16,660 bases of DNA from Brachionus plicatilis (GCA_010279815.1 QEOQ01000546.1:160754-177413); one strand, 5' to 3'. Positions 1 to 7,820 are shown, numbered from the stretch's first letter. Program-made: numbers and translations. The notes: generated by a model not told the origin, from the sequence alone.

Positions 1-274
1 ATATTACAGAAAATTGCATAGTCTTTGCAAAACATACTTATAATTCCATATTATTAAAGATTGCTCATTTTAAGTCTAAGTTTTAAGTTTTAAGTTTAAG
101 TCTAAATAAAAAAATAAAAAAAACTGATGTTAGAGTCAATTTTGAATATAATCTAAAATAATAAAAATTGTCAATTATAATTGAACTAGTATCTTTTTTT
201 TTTGATACTCTTATTTATTTAAACGAAACCAATATTTTAAATTTAAACAAATTATGCTTTGATAAAAAAATTAT

Positions 275-295
275 CGAAATCAGTAAATGATTTCG
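275..295. repeat. Short stem-loop, 8-bp arms
   Basis: CGAAATCA and TGATTTCG form a perfect 8-bp inverted repeat around a 5-nt loop. It lies about 70 bp before the decayed ORF at 363. No function can be assigned; it may be part of a degraded repeat. Confidence 0.6.
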
Positions 296-362
296 GTATA
301 TTCTTTCAAACTATATCTTATAAAAATGTCTGCTTGATAAACTCTGCTCATATTAATCAAAA

Positions 363-660
363 ATGTCCTTAATCGAATAAATCCTCAACAATATTTCTGA
401 AGTCAGCAATCACAATACTCAGTATTTAGGCAAATAATTGAGGAAATGGTAAAATCTATCTTCCTTTTTGCTCATTTATCACTCTTGAAAAAGCCCGACA
501 GCATCTTTCTCAAAATTCTGATGAGAAAATGTGGACATCAAAACATACCACAGAATTTTTTTCTGTCGATGTAATATAGTTTCAATGCACCAATTGTTCA
601 ATTCATTTAAAAAAAGGCTTACTATTTAAACAAAAGAAAAACATTTCTTATTTAAAGTAA
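363..660 (+). pseudogene. Decayed small ORF with a C-terminal Cys pair
   Basis: I do not recognise the family. From the ATG at 363 a protein-like frame runs to about 449 with in-frame TAA codons at 378 and 435. It then continues in a second frame from 442 to the TAA at 658, broken by a TAG at 577. Between stops the amino-acid composition is not that of random AT-rich DNA; for example, the stretch around 478-570 reads LEKARQHLSQNSDEKMWTSK. After the TAG comes FQCTNCSIHLKKG, a possible half of a zinc-binding site. Three stops and one frameshift make this a pseudogene, if it was ever a gene. It could instead be exon pieces of a transposon-borne ORF, since it borders transposon-like DNA at 653. 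Confidence that it is coding-derived is moderate; identity is unknown. Confidence 0.45.
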
Positions 661-1350
661 AAAATTACGAAATTAAATAGTTTATTTTTTAAATAGAGAC
701 AAATATAATTAAGTTAAAGTAAAATTAATCTTAAATAAAGGAAACTGTTTTTCATTAAAGTAAATTATTCTTTGCTAAAGTAAAATTTATCTAATTAAAA
801 TTTATCGGATTGTTTGCTAAGAGGTCTATAATAATTGTTTTTATTTTGTCTGACAAGCCGTTTTCGTTACTATAGCTATCATATATATCATGGCAATGTT
901 CGTATTTTTGTGCAATCGAACATACATTTCTAGTCTCGCATATAATAGAACGGTATTTTACTGTACAATTAACATCGGCGTCACATTTACGCAACTGCTG
1001 CTTTGCTTTATGCCTTTGCAGTTCATTGTTAAAACAGTAACCGCAATATGTATCACGATTTGTTAGATAAGCAAGTGACTTTGGTAAGCTATATGTCACA
1101 AAGTTTTTTAACCCTTGTATACTCATTTCTTCTTCTAATATAGTCCATTTTTAGTGAAACTTTAGAATTGTATGAAATTACTTTGTTTTAGATTTTTTTG
1201 GCTATATATTACAATTATTTTACTTTAGAATAAAATACTTTTCTTTATGAGAGCAGAATTTTCTTTATGAAAAAATAGTTTCACTTTATTTGAGAGTTTT
1301 TTTTCTTTAAAAAAAAATGGAATACTTTATTAAAGATAAGTTTTACTTTA
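653..1350. mobile_element. Possible DNA transposon remnant with subterminal TAAAGTAAA motifs
   Basis: The zinc-domain ORF at 791-1126 is bracketed by copies of one short motif in opposite orientations. TAAAGTAAA occurs near 654, 714, 756 and 775 on the left. The reverse form TTTACTTTA or close variants occurs near 1220 and at 1342-1350 on the right. Such inverted subterminal motifs are usual in MULE-like and related cut-and-paste elements, where the transposase binds them. I could not identify a clean long terminal inverted repeat or target duplication, so the ends are approximate. The right edge coincides with the left end of the next element at 1351. Confidence 0.4.
791..1126 (-). CDS. Zinc-domain protein resembling the N-terminus of MULE/FLYWCH transposases
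   Basis: This 111-residue minus-strand ORF is rich in Cys and His: a CGYC pair (C28, C31), then C48-x5-C54, C63, and a C-terminal H77-x-H79. The spacing of two Cys followed about 23 residues later by H-x-H, then a helix starting near residue 90, resembles the WRKY/FLYWCH-like DNA-binding part at the N-terminus of Mutator-like transposases. That match is from pattern memory and is an inference. The frame is open for a few codons upstream of the ATG at 1126 (tryptophan-threonine-isoleucine-leucine and three Glu), so the start is uncertain. No catalytic DDE domain follows, so the protein is either truncated or a stand-alone DNA-binding remnant inside the repeat-bracketed element at 653-1350. It overlaps no other gene. 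Confidence 0.5.
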   Translation of the reverse strand: MSIQGLKNFVTYSLPKSLAYLTNRDTYCGYCFNNELQRHKAKQQLRKCDADVNCTVKYRSIICETRNVCSIAQKYEHCHDIYDSYSNENGLSDKIKTIIIDLLANNPINFN

Positions 1351-1522
1351 TAACGTAATTACTCGAGTTTTATGACATGTCATAAATAAAATAGTGACAT
1401 GTCTTTATATATCGAACAGTGGTTGAAAATTTCGATTTATGACATGTCATAAAACTCGAAAATACCCCTAAAAATCAATTTTTACTAAAAAATAGTAACT
1501 GTAATAGTGACATGTCACAAAA
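1351..1522 (+). repeat. Left terminal inverted repeat of the 1.5-kb element
   Basis: This is the 172-bp arm, with TGACATGTCA-type palindromes near 1373, 1394, 1441 and 1508; the one near 1394 is incomplete (TGACATGTCT). It matches the reverse complement of 2658-2876, except that the region after the first palindrome is short and lacks the 34-bp repeats seen on the right. Confidence 0.88.
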
Positions 1523-1750
1523 CGGGAATAGCCTCTAATTGAAGTGTATTAATTGCATAAGATGCGGGTTATCAAAGCTGGTCTCCTCAGAGAGCTTGAT
1601 CAAGTCTAAAATGTACCTCCAAAATTCAAAATAAAAATTCTAGGACCAACAATTTTATTATCCTATTGACTAAGCGGGTTTCGGGTTTGTGTGAAAGATG
1701 TGTATATGTGTAATATTTGTATTGTTTCCAGATCCATTTTTGTAATGTTT

Positions 1751-1767
1751 GATCCCAAAAAGGGATC
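1751..1767. repeat. Stem-loop TGATCCC/GGGATCA
   Basis: A perfect 7-bp inverted repeat around AAAAA lies inside the 1.5-kb element. A minus-strand ORF of 66 codons crosses it but has no recognisable features and is not called. Confidence 0.5.
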
Positions 1768-2096
1768 AGGGGGATAGTCCACCCGACTTTGAACATTCTT
1801 GAATGTTTGGCCTGAAACTTAACCATAACAAACTATTCATAAATATTAATTTTCTTTGTCTGTTTTAATTATTCAATTATTCAATTAGAACAAAAGAAAG
1901 CTTATTCATATGATCATTTTTAAAATCTCATTTTATATTAAACAAACTTTTTATTGGATCCGAAAACTAGGGTGATAAAAAACTCAGTTCAGTCTGCACT
2001 AAAACAAAAAATCACCGAATCATGGTGGATTAGTAAAATAATTCTCATGCAAAACTTTGTTAATTTCGTTTTGTAAAAAAATTAGCGAATTAGTTA

Positions 2097-2531
2097 ATGT
2101 TGAATTATTCACTAAAACAAAAAAGCACAATTTTTTGTTTTAGTGACGGAGGGATAGCTCAAACCGAAAGCACTCCGAAAACGATTTCAAGACAAGAGTC
2201 TGCACAGACATCATCATCTAAAAGAAAGGCTCGAACCACAACTCAAACCCAAGCCACTCCGAAGACGACTTCAAGACAACAGTTTGCACAGACATCATCA
2301 TCTAAAAGACATTCTAAAAAAAATTATACAAGTCCGAAACCAGTCGAATATTCATATGAAGTCATTAGTTTGGATTCAAAGAAATGTTTTAGATGTAAAT
2401 CTTCTTTTAAATCAAGTAGATATCAAGACTCATGGCTATCATGCCAAAGTTGTGACAATTGGGTCTGTGATAATTGTTGGCCAAAGGGTTTGAGACCTAA
2501 TCAAACTTTCTATTGTATAAATTGTAAATAG
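2097..2531 (+). CDS. Transposon-borne protein with C-terminal PHD-like zinc finger
   Basis: This 144-residue ORF ends in eight cysteines: C97-x2-C100-x15-C116-x2-C119-x4-C124-x2-C127-x12-C140-x2-C143. Order and spacing, and the tryptophan before C124 in CDNWVCDNCW, match a PHD-type cross-brace finger in which the usual fifth ligand, His, is replaced by Cys (C124). The N-terminal half is low-complexity, basic and Ser/Thr/Gln-rich, and contains an 84-bp tandem duplication (residues about 21-47 and 49-75). A strong splice acceptor (poly-T then TTTTAG) ends at 2142 within the ORF. The true coding exon may therefore begin there, with an upstream exon I cannot place, rather than at the ATG at 2097. 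The gene lies wholly inside the inverted-repeat element. Its role is unknown: it could be a transposon accessory DNA- or histone-binding protein, or a captured host fragment. Confidence 0.7.
   Translation: MLNYSLKQKSTIFCFSDGGIAQTESTPKTISRQESAQTSSSKRKARTTTQTQATPKTTSRQQFAQTSSSKRHSKKNYTSPKPVEYSYEVISLDSKKCFRCKSSFKSSRYQDSWLSCQSCDNWVCDNCWPKGLRPNQTFYCINCK
2159..2311 (+). repeat. 84-bp tandem duplication inside the PHD-like ORF
   Basis: Positions 2159-2227 and 2243-2311 are near-identical (offset 84 bp) and encode the repeated motif AQTSSSKR preceded by TPKT-SRQ. The reading frame is kept, so the duplication lengthens the linker rather than breaking the gene. Confidence 0.85.
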
Positions 2532-2657
2532 TTTAGTCTTTTCTTTTATATTTTTTTACCTGGACATAGCTTTTTTAGACAATAATAATAATAAAATTAA
2601 ATATAAAACTAATCTAATTACAAGAATTTACATTAAGTAAAAACCTTATATTTTCTT

Positions 2658-2876
2658 GTTTTGTGACATGTCACTATCACGGTTACAATTTTTTAGTAAA
2701 AATTGATTTTTAGGGGTATTTTCGAGTTTTATGACATGTCATAAATCGAAATTTTCAACCACTGTTCGATATATAAAGACATGTCACTATTGTAGGATAT
2801 CCTACAATAATGACATGTCACTATTGTAGGATATCCTACAATAATGACATGTCATAAAACTCGAGTAATTACGTTA
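2658..2876 (-). repeat. Right terminal inverted repeat of the 1.5-kb element
   Basis: This is the 219-bp arm matching the left arm in reverse complement. It is longer because of two 34-bp direct repeats at 2778-2845. Confidence 0.88.
2778..2845 (+). repeat. Two 34-bp direct repeats built from palindromes
   Basis: Two units (2778-2811 and 2812-2845) are identical. Each contains the GACATGTC palindrome core followed by the 16-bp perfect palindrome TGTAGGATATCCTACA. The third GACATGTC at 2846 begins the outer part of the arm shared with the left side. Confidence 0.95.
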
Positions 2877-3000
2877 ATAGAAATGTTTTTGTTTAGTTTA
2901 AATATTATCTCTTAAAAAAATTGGGGTGAATCCAAGCAAAAATGATTCTGTCGTAGTTGAATAACGAAAGAAAATCACGATCACTCTAAGTTTGACGAGC

Positions 3001-3028
3001 GTAAAACAAATTACGTTATTTGTTTTAC
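3001..3028. repeat. Perfect stem-loop, 11-bp arms
   Basis: GTAAAACAAAT and ATTTGTTTTAC form an 11-bp perfect inverted repeat around TACGTT. It sits just outside the foldback at 3054 and may be the tip of an older repeat. Confidence 0.7.
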
Positions 3029-3053
3029 ACAAAAACTCAGCTCGAAGCACAAT

Positions 3054-3160
3054 CAGAGTTTTTTAAAAGTCACAAGTCCAAGTCCGGACTAAACCTTTGT
3101 TTTAAATTAAAAAAAAAGTCCTGGACTTAGACTTTATTTTGGGACTTTTAAACAACTCTG
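3054..3160. repeat. 107-bp foldback element
   Basis: The ends CAGAGTT..TTAAAAGTC and GACTTTTAAAC.AACTCTG are inverted copies of about 18 bp. Inside them AAGTCCAAGTCC pairs with GGACTTAGACTT, so almost the whole segment can fold into a hairpin. It is probably a small MITE; no clear target duplication was seen. Confidence 0.65.
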
Positions 3161-3489
3161 AGAATAGTAAGTTTTTGTAAAGAATTAATTAAAAGCCAAT
3201 ACTAAAAATTAAAAAAAATAGATTTGAAACAAGCTACAATCTAAGAATTGTTAGAATGTTAGAGTATACCACGATTGAACAATTTTTATCGAATTTCCGT
3301 CGAAATTAACATGAAGTCAAGTATTTTACAATGAACGAATTAACAGAATTTGTTCAATCAAGTATATTTTACAAGTATGTTTTTTTATATTTTACATATT
3401 TTGTAATTAAAATTAAAATTTTAATTTTAAAGTTAATTTTTGGGGTAGTTTACTCTAAAATAAATAATTTTATTTTTCATTTCAAAATA

Positions 3490-4065
3490 ATCAAGTCGAT
3501 TGACTGGAAATTGTCCCCGAAATAATTTATACCCGTGAATTTATCCCCGTTGAATTTATACCAGTTTGAAAAATAAGGAAATTGTCCTCAAATCAAAAAA
3601 TACCCAATATAATTTATTCCAATTTCGAATTTATTACTAAAACGTGTAGTTAACCCAAGATGCTATTAGTATCGAAATTTACTATTATTGGAAATCAAAC
3701 TATCTTAAACGAAAACGTATCAACGAAAATGACATTGAATTTGGAACTGACCGTCTCAAGAAAAAAATTCGCCTTTTAGAACAAAATCGTGATCAAGTTT
3801 AATTTTTTTAAAATTTTTTTTCTAGATTCATTAAAAAAAATTTTTCCATATCTGTTTTTTTTTATTCGTGAAATAAATTTTTATTAAATTACCAATTGAA
3901 TTTTCCAATTGAAATTCTTTTATCTTTAAAAGCAGGAATAAAAAATCTGGAATAATTTCCAGTTAATTTTTATTTTGGTTATTTTTCGGATATAATTTAC
4001 TTTAATAATTTGCTACGGAAACAAAAAATACGGGGATAATTTACAAATGACCGATCAAGTCTAAT
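3490..4065. repeat. Inverted arrays of an AAATTATCCCCG-like motif
   Basis: On the left (3505-3620) copies such as GGAAATTGTCCCCG, AATTTATACCCGTG, AATTTATCCCCGTT and GGAAATTGTCCTC recur about every 20 bp. On the right (3935-4050) the same motif recurs in reverse orientation, for example CGGGGATAATTTAC, CGGATATAATTTAC and CTGGAATAATTTCC. The outer edges, ATCAAGTCGATTGA and TGACCGATCAAGTC, are also roughly inverted. This looks like the subterminal motif layout of a cut-and-paste transposon. It encloses the exon-like segment at 3650-3796 and no transposase. Confidence 0.5.
3650..3796 (+). pseudogene. Exon-like segment, possibly JADE/BRPF/EPC-type
   Basis: A 49-codon open stretch is framed by an acceptor-like TGTAG (ending 3649) and a donor-like GTTTAA (from 3797), in phase 0 at both ends. 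It has no ATG start. It reads SIEIYYYWKSNYLKRKR in its first part, then a charged helix DRLKKKIRLLEQNRD. The YW-K..KRK motif followed by an RL..L..-R-Q helix resembles the segment after the EPL1 region in JADE/BRPF-type chromatin proteins. That is a recollection of family pattern, not a database match. Codon use and GC content stand out from the surrounding AT-rich DNA. No partner exon at normal short-intron distance is visible, and it lies between the inverted motif arrays at 3490-4065. A captured host exon or a stranded pseudo-exon is more likely than a working gene. Confidence 0.4.
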
Positions 4066-4674
4066 CATTTTTTTAAGAGTTTGATTATTCCAAAGATTGT
4101 TTCATTCTTTTTTAGACCCTTTGAAAAAAACAGATTTTTTAATGTTTATAATGTTATTTATAATATATTGTTTATCTAGAACCACCCTATGTCATTAAAT
4201 AAATTTTCGCTTTTTAACACACTGTCCAAAATTTAATTTAATTAGATCAGGAGAATCATTTTTAGATATTGACAAATAAATGATTTTTTAATTTTATATT
4301 TTTTTGTTACTGAATTTCTAAATTTAAAGAATTAAAATAAAATTTTATTTCTCTTTAGATTTTATTTTGGTTAAAATGTCAATTAAAAGATTTAAATAAG
4401 TTACCTCTACTACAATATAATCTTGGCTTGATCGATTACTTTACTTTTTTCTTCAAACATTTGTATTTTTTAAAGGTTGTAATTTCAGCTGATTTATTCA
4501 ATTGTCCAAGAGCTATCAGATTTTTTGTTTTCTTTTAAATTCAATTTTTTAAGTCGAGTCAAGACTTTAACATAAACTTTTGTGACCTTATAACATTTTA
4601 AGTTAATTTTTTTTAAATTAAATTAAATTTTGAAAAATAATGTCTCGAATTTCAAGTCAATTCACTAATTCTCA
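4066..4674. other. AT-rich interval without recognisable features
   Basis: Homopolymer-rich A/T sequence. I saw no coding-like frame, hairpin with long arms, or RNA motif on either strand. Confidence 0.6.
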
Positions 4675-5105
4675 TTTCAATTCAGCACAAAGATAAAATA
4701 TTTGGCAAGTTTAAGTTTATGATCAATTTTCGATACTCAAAATGATCAAATCAAACTAAAACTTTAAAATTAATTCTAATTTTTTAATAGAATTAGTGCA
4801 GAGATAAAATTTCGGTTTTACATACTTTGTTAAATCTAAAGGTAAAATCTGCAAAAGTCTGCAAAAAATTATCCACTTAAAATAGAATCGTTTCGATGGT
4901 GTGCACTCTGAATAGTGCATTTTGATATTGAAGAGCTTATTTTTTTATCTAACATAGTATATTAAATCCAAAAAATTATCTCCGCATTATTTCTATTAAG
5001 AAATAATTTATTTTACAGTTTTAGTTTGATTTGATCATTTTGAGCATCAAAAATTGATCATAAGCTTCAAATTGCCAAATATTTGAGCTGATTTAAATTC
5101 GAATT
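4675..5105. repeat. 430-bp foldback element with about 135-bp arms
   Basis: The left arm (about 4675-4815) and right arm (about 4970-5105) are inverted copies with scattered mismatches. For example, TTTGGCAAG..TTATGATCAATTTT on the left is matched by AAAATTGATCATAAG..TTGCCAAA on the right, and ATAGAATTAGTGCAGAGATAA by TTATCTCCGCATTATTTCTAT. The loop of about 155 bp (4816-4969) holds no ORF. This is the shape of a MITE or foldback transposon; target duplications were not identified. Confidence 0.8.
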
Positions 5106-5583
5106 TTAATTTTTTAATTGAAAATAAATATTTATTTTGAATTTTTATAATTGAGTAGTACAAAACATATTTCAAGAGATAAAGATAAAAATAGGAGAAA
5201 TAATTTTAACTTTCTAAAATTTTATCAGTCTCTTTAATACTCAAAGATAGTAAAGGACAAATTATTATTATTAGAATGCTATTAGTTGACGAATGATCAT
5301 GAAAAATATAAAATAAACTCTGAATATCAAAATTTGTTAAAGAAGGCAAAAAATTAAATTTTCCGAAATTTCATGTGACTTTTGCTTAATCTTTATTCGG
5401 AAATTTAAGATCTAAAAATTTGTTTAACATTTAAATTCTTTACGTAATAGTGTTTGAGAAAAAATAAAAGATAAGATAATATTTTATGAATATTTTTAAA
5501 ATTATTTAAAATGCAAGAATGTAAATAGTAAATTTAAAACCTGTCTCATTTTTCAACTCTTGTTCCTTACTTTTTGTAAAAAA
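5106..5583. other. AT-rich upstream region of the small membrane protein gene
   Basis: No coding-like frame seen. AATTTAAAAC near 5531-5540 is a weak TATA-like sequence about 45 bp before the ATG at 5584, a spacing similar to the better TATA boxes at 9561 and 11576. Confidence 0.35.
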
Positions 5584-5841
5584 ATGACGTCGCTGGATGA
5601 TCTAAACTCAACAATTTCATCTACAAGGATCTCAACTTCAAACAAAATTCCTTCACCTAGTCCATTTTTTAATATTTATTCGACAATAACATTTTCAATA
5701 ATTGGAATCGTCCTGATTGCTGCAATGATAACTACAGTGCTATTGTATAAGATTAGACTTAACTATCAAATAAAAAGACAAATAAACCAGCTAAAAAGAG
5801 TCGATCAACAATTGGGAATAGATCGACATTATTCTTACTAA
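5584..5841 (+). CDS. Small single-pass membrane protein, unknown function
   Basis: An 85-residue ORF starts at the ATG at 5584, which has an A-rich upstream context good for initiation. An upstream in-frame TTG at 5560 is not needed. Residues 1-33 are Ser/Thr-rich and uncharged apart from an early Asp pair; residues about 34-55 form one hydrophobic segment (IGIVLIAAMITTVLLY). The tail is strongly basic (KIRLNYQIKRQ, then a short amphipathic helix) and ends HYSY. No cleavable signal peptide is seen, so a type III topology with an outside Ser/Thr-rich N-terminus and a cytoplasmic basic tail is likely by the positive-inside rule. It is a single exon with AATAAA at 5901-5906, 60 bp after the stop. 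I do not recognise a family. It could be a lineage-specific microprotein or the last exon of a larger gene. Confidence 0.55.
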   Translation: MTSLDDLNSTISSTRISTSNKIPSPSPFFNIYSTITFSIIGIVLIAAMITTVLLYKIRLNYQIKRQINQLKRVDQQLGIDRHYSY

Positions 5842-5900
5842 AAAAATTTTTGTCTAGTCACTTAATATCTGTTGGTATTTTTGTTATAAAAATCATAAAT

Positions 5901-5906
5901 AATAAA
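5901..5906 (+). terminator. Poly(A) signal AATAAA
   Basis: AATAAA 60 bp after the stop codon of the small membrane protein gene, followed by A-rich sequence. In DNA this AT-rich the hexamer is common by chance. Confidence 0.35.
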
Positions 5907-6296
5907 AAATTAAAAAATTTATATTTAATTTTAAGCCATGACTTAGACTATTTTATTTTTTTTCATGACTTCAGTAAAAATATGGTTATAGACGATCACA
6001 TGATTAAATAAATTTTTTTTTTCTTTAAATAAAAAATAATTACAACAAGGCAATAAAATAGTTAAATATTACAGAAAAGAAAAAAAATGTTATTCCTTCT
6101 TATTTCCTTTTTTACTCACCAAACAGCGTTATCTTGAAAACATTATCTTGAAATTTCGCCGACCCAACTGACTAAGAAGCTTGCTAAAATGCTCTTTCAA
6201 TTAGAAAATTAATTCATATCTGCTCTTGGTAATGATTCGGTCTTTCTTTCTTTTATTTTCGCTAAGGTAATGTCCCTTTTTATTGAACTTTAAAAG

Positions 6297-6643
6297 TTTT
6301 AAGGCAAAATGTAATTTATTGTACATTTTTATATTTTTACATTTTCACATTTTTGAGAGAAGAAAAAAAATTCTCAAAATCAAAAAATCTAAAAAAATTT
6401 TCATTCAAGAAAAGTAATAATAAATTCGCAATTACTTAAAAAGGAGTTTTAGAAAAATTTTAATGAAAAAACCAAGGATAATATTTTGAAAATCCCTATT
6501 AATCAATTGCGAATTTATTATTACTTTTCTTGAAAGAAAATTTTTTTAGATTTTTTGATTTTGAGAATTTTTTTTCTTCTCTTAAAAATTTAAAAATGTA
6601 AAAATATAAAAATGTACAATAAATTACATTTTGCCAAGTTTTA
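6297..6643. repeat. 347-bp foldback with about 137-bp near-perfect arms
   Basis: The left arm (6297-6433) and right arm (6505-6643) are reverse complements with few differences; for example AAAATGTAATTTATTGTACA on the left matches TGTACAATAAATTACATTTT on the right. The loop is about 70 bp without an ORF. The high arm identity suggests a recent insertion or ongoing gene conversion. A transcript across it would form a long double-stranded RNA hairpin. Confidence 0.92.
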
Positions 6644-6864
6644 AATGTTTTAAATGTTTTTAATGAAAACTTACTTTTAAAGACAAAAAAATTATCTGTT
6701 TTAAAATTTTAAATTTATCAAAGTAGAAAAATGAAATAATTTCAATTTGAATGAATGGATATAAAAGTTATAAATTTCAATTTGTGAATTAACTTAACCT
6801 GAATTATTTAAATTATTGATTGTTTTTGTCAAATAAATTAGAGATCGATCATTTTGATGTTAAT

Positions 6865-6889
6865 TTACTAGACATAACATGTCTAGTAA
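6865..6889. repeat. Perfect stem-loop, 10-bp arms
   Basis: TTACTAGACA and TGTCTAGTAA pair perfectly around a 5-nt loop. Flanking T-rich sequence does not suggest a gene end. Function unknown. Confidence 0.6.
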
Positions 6890-7750
6890 TTTTGGTATTT
6901 ATTTCTTTAAAAATTGTTAAAATCATTAGATTAATTAAGTTTTAAAATTTTAATGATCGTTTTGATCTTAAAATTTGATAAAGACTTTAATTTGCCGTTT
7001 TTGAACTCGCAATTTTGAAACTTTAAACATCAAATAAGAATAGTTTTATTGTTTAAAATTAACTTTTTTAAATTTGCACAAAATTTACTTTTTTTATTTA
7101 CTTTTTAATTTATTTTTTTTTTAAATTTATTCCGGTACTCAACACTACTAATTAGTGTTGGCAAACGAAGTGACGAAGGCATTTGTAGAATGTTAAAATA
7201 AAAATAAGAATCTTAATGATTTACCAAATAGTTTCAAAATTGGTTAAAAATTTAAAAATTAATTTGCTTTGTGAACTTTTTTTACTTAGAAGAGTTATTT
7301 TAAACATTTTGAAGAAGACACAACCACCATTTTCCAACACTAGTTCTTATTTCACAATGAAAGCTAAAAATATTATCCTAATAAACAGGCAAAGTGAAGT
7401 TAGGAGCATTTTTTCGAAGAAGAGCAATTTGGTTCGGATAAAATATTAATACTTTTTTCAAAATGAATATTGGTATAAATTTTTTTTAACAATAATTAAC
7501 AAATTTTGCTAATATTTAAAATACTCTAAAATTTCGTTTAGTTATCATTTTTTTATTTGAAATTTAAACAATTTTAAAATTGCTTCCATCTTCACTCTCC
7601 CTAAAAAACATTTATTTTTTAATTATACAATATCCGATTTTTGTTTAAAATTTTCAAAATTCAAAATTTTTTTATTAAATTTTTCATTATTATACTAAAT
7701 ATTCTAGACAAAGTGCAATACTTTAAAAATAAGAAAATAAACAAATCTTT

Positions 7751-7756
7751 TTTATT
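7751..7756 (-). terminator. Poly(A) signal of the malonyl-CoA synthetase gene
   Basis: AATAAA on the minus strand about 65 nt after the stop codon of the ACSF3-type gene, a usual distance for a short 3' UTR. Confidence 0.5.
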
Positions 7757-7820
7757 TTAACTAATTTGACTAAAAAAAAAATTTGATCAGCTAAAACAAA
7801 CAATAAATTCAAAGGCCATA

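Larger units (their letters stand above)
1351..2876. mobile_element. Complete inverted-repeat DNA transposon carrying a PHD-like ORF
   Basis: The two ends are long imperfect inverted repeats. The left arm (1351-1522) and right arm (2658-2876) match closely for their full length apart from a palindromic tandem repeat present only on the right. Outer ends read TAACGTAATTACTCGAG and its reverse complement, so each tip carries TA. That is consistent with a TA target duplication, but because TA is its own complement this is not proof. Both arms carry several copies of the perfect palindrome TGACATGTCA. The 1.1-kb interior holds the zinc-finger ORF at 2097-2531 and no recognisable transposase, so it is probably non-autonomous. 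A 146-bp relative with the same tips lies at 15885-16030. Confidence 0.85.
6644..7820. other. AT-rich interval with two short stem-loops
   Basis: It holds a 10-bp stem-loop at 6865-6889 (TTACTAGACA/TGTCTAGTAA, loop TAACA) and an 8-bp stem-loop at 7140-7160 (CAACACTA/TAGTGTTG). A 77-codon plus-strand ORF at 7216-7449 has no recognisable domain and a composition like its AT-rich surroundings, so it is not called a gene. The last 120 bp are the 3' untranslated region of the minus-strand gene at 7821. Confidence 0.5.

Noticed and set aside
363..660. Idea that in-frame TAA/TAG codons mean a non-standard genetic code
   Set aside because: The 568-codon malonyl-CoA synthetase has no internal TAA, TAG or TGA and both it and UPB1 end in TAA at the expected place, so the standard code applies.
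1626..1826. 66-codon minus-strand ORF inside the 1.5-kb transposon
   Set aside because: No domain, no neighbouring splice signals that help, and it crosses a stem-loop; composition could arise by chance.
2284..2493. 69-codon plus-strand ORF in the PHD-like gene region
   Set aside because: Out-of-frame shadow of the zinc-finger ORF at 2097-2531.
1351..2876. CRISPR-like reading of the repeated palindromes
   Set aside because: Repeats lie in inverted terminal arms with irregular spacing in a eukaryotic context; no spacer-repeat array.
6130..6260. Minus-strand coding-like scraps (AKIKERKTESLPRADMN and HFSKLLSQLGRRNFKIMF)
   Set aside because: Short, in different frames, each next to stops; could be exon relics but nothing joins them.
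7216..7449. 77-codon plus-strand ORF
   Set aside because: Lys/Ile/Asn/Leu-rich like random AT-rich translation, no domain, no promoter or conserved motif.
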